A stretch of DNA of 64,000 nucleotides from Miscanthus floridulus (Eukaryota > Streptophyta > Magnoliopsida > Poales > Poaceae). Shown here in pieces: positions 60,699 through 64,000 of the stretch. The stretch covers positions 72,838,101 through 72,902,100 of the forward strand of contig NC_089581.1 of assembly GCF_019320115.1 (NCBI RefSeq). Direction: 5' to 3'. Each line of letters starts with the position of its first letter. The stretch's first letter is position 1. The notes below the pieces were generated by a model that worked only from the letters and a program-made list of their open reading frames with translations, was not told the DNA's origin and did not search any database. A program made the translations under genes and the position numbers.

Positions 60699-62584
60699 TT
60701 AATAAAGCATGGAACTAACAGACGACGCAATTAAAAACCCCCAGTCAGAAACATACTGAGTAAGCAACTCATCGTCCGAGTACCAATCCTCAACCACAAC
60801 CCTGTTGCTGTGGCTAGGCTCACCTGTGTTGCTTTGACCTACCTGTCGCCTATAGTAAGCGGCCTCCGCTTCATCTACGGCCGCTGCGGCCTAAGTGAAG
60901 AATGCGTCGTCATCCTCCTCTGCCTGTAACCCCACCTCTGCTAGAGCGATGAGCTCGCTCAGTCTGCCAGTGTCGTCCTCATCCTCCTTCGCCTGTAAGC
61001 CCGCCTCTACTAGAGCGATTAACTCGCTCAGTCTGCCAGTGTTGTCATCATCCTCCTCCGCTTGCAAGCCCGCCTCTGCTATAACAATTAGCTCACTAAG
61101 TCTGGCAGTGTCGTCCTCATCCTCATCCCCCTCATCAGACAACACAATCGGTGATTGAACGGTGCGACTAGCTCGCTTTCTGTGCTCATCTAACTTCTTT
61201 TTCTCGTACCTTGCATGAGCCACCTCTGCAGCATGTTCCTCACTGTATCCAATCCCTTCATGTATAAAATTCAAGCAGTTAGCAACGTGATTATATTACA
61301 TTTACAACCAGGCAACAAAAATAGGCGTTCAAGCACTCACTGCCACATAATGCAGCAACATGCTCATTCAAGACCTGCATCTATACTCTTGTCTCCTCCC
61401 TTGCCTCCTTCCTTGCCCTCTCCTCCTCTAACGTCATCCGTCTCTCCAATCCCCATTTGTTAAGCCCAACATTGATCGGGTTATAAATACCGCGTTGTCT
61501 AGCAAACTCACATATCTTTTCTTTGTGATGTTTAACGAATAGGTTGACGTAGTTAGGTCTATATCCCCTCTTCCTTGCAATTAGTTGCCTCTTCTTTAGT
61601 TCATCCAAGAACTTAGCTTGACCATCGTAACGTTCCCACCTGTATTTCTTAGTGCTCTGTTCAAAAGAAATATTATATCATATATGTCTTCGCAAAAGAA
61701 ACAAAATACGATTTCATGTTTACCACAAAAATAATGAACCTCTTCGTACTCAACCATATGACCACAATAATGGCCTATTCCAAGCTCCGAAGGGACTAGA
61801 CCATAGTTAGAATTAACACCACATTCGCACTTGACTGGTGGTGCTTTGTAAATTAACCTTTCTTTCTTCTTTTGTTTTGCTTTTGGAGGTTCTTCGAGGT
61901 ATTTGTTCTTAGGACCATACAACCACTCCTTGAAACGGCACTTCGCCATTGAATACACCTAAATAACATGACATTAGTACATGACACATATAGCTTAATA
62001 TTTCAACACATACACTTTGCACTTACTTCATGCTTGTTTGGACACACAAACTCCAACATATTGTCAGGGTTTATCATGGCTCGGTCTCCGCAATGGCACA
62101 GAGGAGGTTCCTCGAGTCGTCTAACTATAGCTAAGTGCTTCTCCTTAGCCGTCATTGGAGGGGGGTTAGGGGGAGGTGGAACCCACCGCTCGAAGTGCTC
62201 TCGTGGATGTTGCCCTCTCCACCAATCGTCGAAAAGGAAGTACCTAGGGTCAAACTTGTCTGCACCGTCGATCCACTGAAAGAAAAAGCACCTCTCATGA
62301 GCCTACACAACAAAAATTCAACACAATATTAGTAACCTAGTAATACAAATGAAGAAGAAAAATATATAGAAACAATAACTTACATTAAAATGACTGCACG
62401 TGTAGAAGCAACGAGCCGCTGTGTCCAGATGTCTCGATTAAAACACGTCGGCCGAACGACCATAGTCATAATTAGGATGGGGAGTTCAGGAGGGACGGGG
62501 GGCATCTTTGCTAGACTCGTCAGGGTACATTTCTCTAGGACGACCCCGTTTTTGCCATAACTGCTCCCGAAACATGTCTTCCAT
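60699..62584 (-). pseudogene. MULE accessory gene: GRF-like zinc-finger protein with 23-residue repeats
   Basis: Function unknown. Five coding exons with matching phases: 62584-62384, 62302-62027, 61958-61740, 61656-61341 and 61255-60699; 522 residues. The ATG abuts an acceptor (tttattag), and a leader exon ends at 62860 near the right TIR. Three cysteine clusters resemble GRF-type zinc fingers. The first is ARCFYTCSHFN + AHERCFFFQWIDG, the second PPLCHCGDRA...EFVCPNKHE + VYSMAKCRFKEWLYG, and the third VKCECG...GHYCGH...KYRWERYDG. The first two are split by introns. A basic helical part follows, then three acidic 23-residue repeats (TGRLSELIALAEAGLQAEED type). Four in-frame stops (TGA 62488-62486, TAA about 62441, TAG about 61382, TAG 60893-60891) are each one C-to-T change from a sense codon. 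Position and orientation parallel mudrB of MuDR, but I see no sequence likeness to it. Confidence 0.75.
60900..61115 (-). repeat. three 69-bp coding repeats in the accessory gene
   Basis: Units encode TARLSELIVIAEAGLQAEED, TGRLSELIALVEAGLQAKED and TGRLSELIALAEVGLQAEED plus acidic linkers. Period is 23 codons; each unit is probably an amphipathic helix with an acidic turn. Confidence 0.85.
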
Positions 62585-63012
62585 CTAATAAAACGGTTCA
62601 AATTAAACACCAATCAAAACAACGTAAATTAATGCAAAATGTAATCATTTGCAATGCAACTAAAATATTATAAACAACAATTATAGCAACAAAAATATAC
62701 ATGGCAAACATACTTCTAACTAAATAATTAACCTTAACATTGATAAACTCATACTAATATCTTCACCATAGTTCTCAAACATAATTTTCCTACTAACCTT
62801 AACTCCCATTCATAATATCCTATCCACCATTCAAATGAAAATAAAATGTGCGTCATTACCTTGAACTAGGATGAGGAGGGAGGGAGGCGGCTGGGGAATG
62901 GAAGGAAAGGGAGGGACGCGGCAATGGAGGGCCAAGCTGCCGCTGTTCGTGGCGCGGCGTGCTTAGATGAGCAGAGGCTATTTTGCTGCTCGGGCAGCGG
63001 GACTAGCCGTGA

Positions 63013-63311
63013 CGGAGGTTATACCCGGCTCTACCATGCCACCGATCAGGGCATGGGACTGTCGCGCCATGAATCAGGGCGTGGCACTGCCGTGCCAAGA
63101 TCGATGGCGTGGCAGAGCCCTGCCACGTTAGCGGCCAGCGCTTCCGATCGTCGCCACATCAGCCCTCTGCCGCGCCGTCATGCATGGCGCGACACAGGAA
63201 TTTGGTCACGCCAGGACAATAGGCACGGCCAAAAGTGTTAGTTTTTTTAAAAAAACCGAGAGTGTTAGATTTAAAATTAAGTTCAAAAAAGTGTTAAAAT
63301 TAAAAAAATTC
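63013..63311 (-). repeat. right TIR of the MULE
   Basis: Inverted copy of 56484-56751, followed by the 8-bp duplicate TAAATAGA (63312-63319). Confidence 0.9.
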
Positions 63312-63426
63312 TAAATAGACAACAAGCAATGCTCATATGTACCGGGATAGCCAAGAGTGTCACCTTCGTTAGCAGCACACGACCAGCATGTGTGAGAAGG
63401 CCGGACTTCTAGGTTGGTATTCTTGA
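63312..63426 (-). pseudogene. LINE ORF2 segment between MULE and MITE
   Basis: Minus strand reads KSGLLTHAGRVLLTKVTLL..., a conserved part of L1 ORF2 just after the RT domain. The left side joins the segment ending at 56483 in frame once the MULE and one TSD copy are removed. One in-frame TAG is at about 63410. Confidence 0.85.
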
Positions 63427-63890
63427 GGGCCTATTTGGAACAAAGGAATCCAAAACATAGGAATAGGAAAAAATGCAGGAATAAGGTATGATGAAAAGTA
63501 AAAAACTACGGGATTTCAAAACACAGGAACAAAAAATTTAGGCTGTTTGGAACATAGGAATTTATAACATAGGAATTGTAACATGTTAGGCAAATATGGG
63601 TACTAATTACGATATCTAACCTCCACGTTTCCTACTGTACAGGATATAAATAACTAATCTACTCCACTCAGATGAGTTGAATGGCATGGCTGCCTCGGGC
63701 TTCAGCGCAGGAAACAAAAACTAGAGGTGGGAGCGGATGTTTATTTTCCTATGAAATCTCGTTGCTGCTACAGTATTTCCATGGAAAGGAAACTGTGAAT
63801 CCTATGTTCCAAATGCAGTCACCGGCATTCTTTCCAGAGGAATGAAATCCTCTAAAATTCCTATGAAAAAACTATGTTCCAAACATGCCC
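63427..63890. mobile_element. MITE (464 bp) with 3-bp TSD TGA
   Basis: Ends GGGCCTATTTGGAACAAAGGAA and ATGTTCCAAACATGCCC are inverted. TGA occurs at 63424-63426 and 63891-63893. A 3-bp duplication and the GGSC...TTTGGAAC ends suggest a PIF/Harbinger-type (Tourist-like) element. An internal 'aggctgtttggaacataggaa' (about 63540-63560) looks like the end of a second copy nested within. Confidence 0.8.
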
Positions 63891-64000
63891 TGATGCAACG
63901 ACGTCAACCAGTGACTGCTCATCGACTCGCTTGAGCCTCTTGAGCGATAGGGAATCCCAAGATACTAGCATGGGAAAGGCGACAGGATGCATGGGAACAC
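63891..64000 (-). pseudogene. LINE ORF2 segment continuing past the window
   Basis: Minus strand frame ...SLSLKRLKRVDEQSLVDVV continues the LINE upstream (towards RT). Truncated by the window end. Confidence 0.75.

Larger units (their letters stand above)
56484..63311. mobile_element. two-gene Mutator-like element (MULE), 6.83 kb
   Basis: Long TIRs (56484-56751 and 63013-63311) begin GA(A)TTTTTTTTAATTTTAACAC on each side. The 8-bp target duplication TAAATAGA lies at 56476-56483 and 63312-63319. It interrupts a LINE coding frame that resumes exactly on the other side. Inside are a MURA-type transposase gene on plus (57335-60239) and a convergent accessory gene on minus (60699-62584). Each has a leader exon near its TIR and a 5'-UTR intron of about 280 bp whose acceptor abuts the ATG (57048-57334; 62859-62585). 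Both genes carry stops, so this copy is inactive but structurally complete. Confidence 0.9.

Noticed and set aside
1..64000. CRISPR arrays, operons, phage or organellar genes
   Set aside because: None seen; spliced genes and plant transposons throughout.

Overview
The window is nuclear DNA of a grass, most likely a panicoid/Andropogoneae species. The basis is the mix of repeats (Tekay and Reina chromoviruses, tRNA-derived SINEs, RTE and L1-like LINEs, MULEs, a Helitron, many short MITEs), GT-AG introns and GC-rich first exons. No bacterial, organellar or CRISPR features are present.

Layout. 1-11.2 kb is a stack of LTR retrotransposons: a minus-strand LTR cut by the window edge, a Tekay-like LTR, a decayed minus-strand gypsy element (LTR plus gag/protease), and an almost complete Reina-type element inserted 8 bp inside that element's 5' LTR (TSD CCCCC). 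12.6-18.9 kb carries an eleven-exon CENP-O kinetochore gene on the minus strand. It diverges from a single-exon S40-family senescence-regulator gene (19.6-20.3 kb) whose conserved C-terminus is thrown out of frame by one extra base. 21.86-36.72 kb reads best as one Helitron carrying exon-like fragments, including a CSLA (mannan synthase) exon. It was later split by an 11.9 kb Tekay element, whose own 3' LTR took a 2.35 kb solo LTR. 37-39.2 kb holds LINE, SINE and inverted-repeat debris.

39.55-48.08 kb is a seven-exon prolyl 4-hydroxylase with a C-terminal ShK domain. Its 7 kb third intron has collected a solo LTR, a MITE, an RTE retroposon and a SINE, most with readable target-site duplications. 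49.0-54.6 kb is a two-exon glycerol-3-phosphate acyltransferase on the minus strand, whose 4 kb intron consists largely of MITEs.

55.2-64.0 kb is a minus-strand LINE ORF2 remnant split by a MITE and by a 6.83 kb Mutator-like element (MULE, 8-bp TSD). The MULE has 270-300 bp TIRs and two convergent genes: a MURA-type transposase, and a five-exon gene for an uncharacterised protein with three GRF-like cysteine clusters and a 23-residue repeat. Both genes keep their reading frames but carry 8 and 4 in-frame stops, each one C-to-T step from a Gln or Arg codon. This two-gene element is the most unusual system here. The four host genes (CENP-O, S40, P4H, GPAT) have no evident functional link; the rest is a layered record of transposition.
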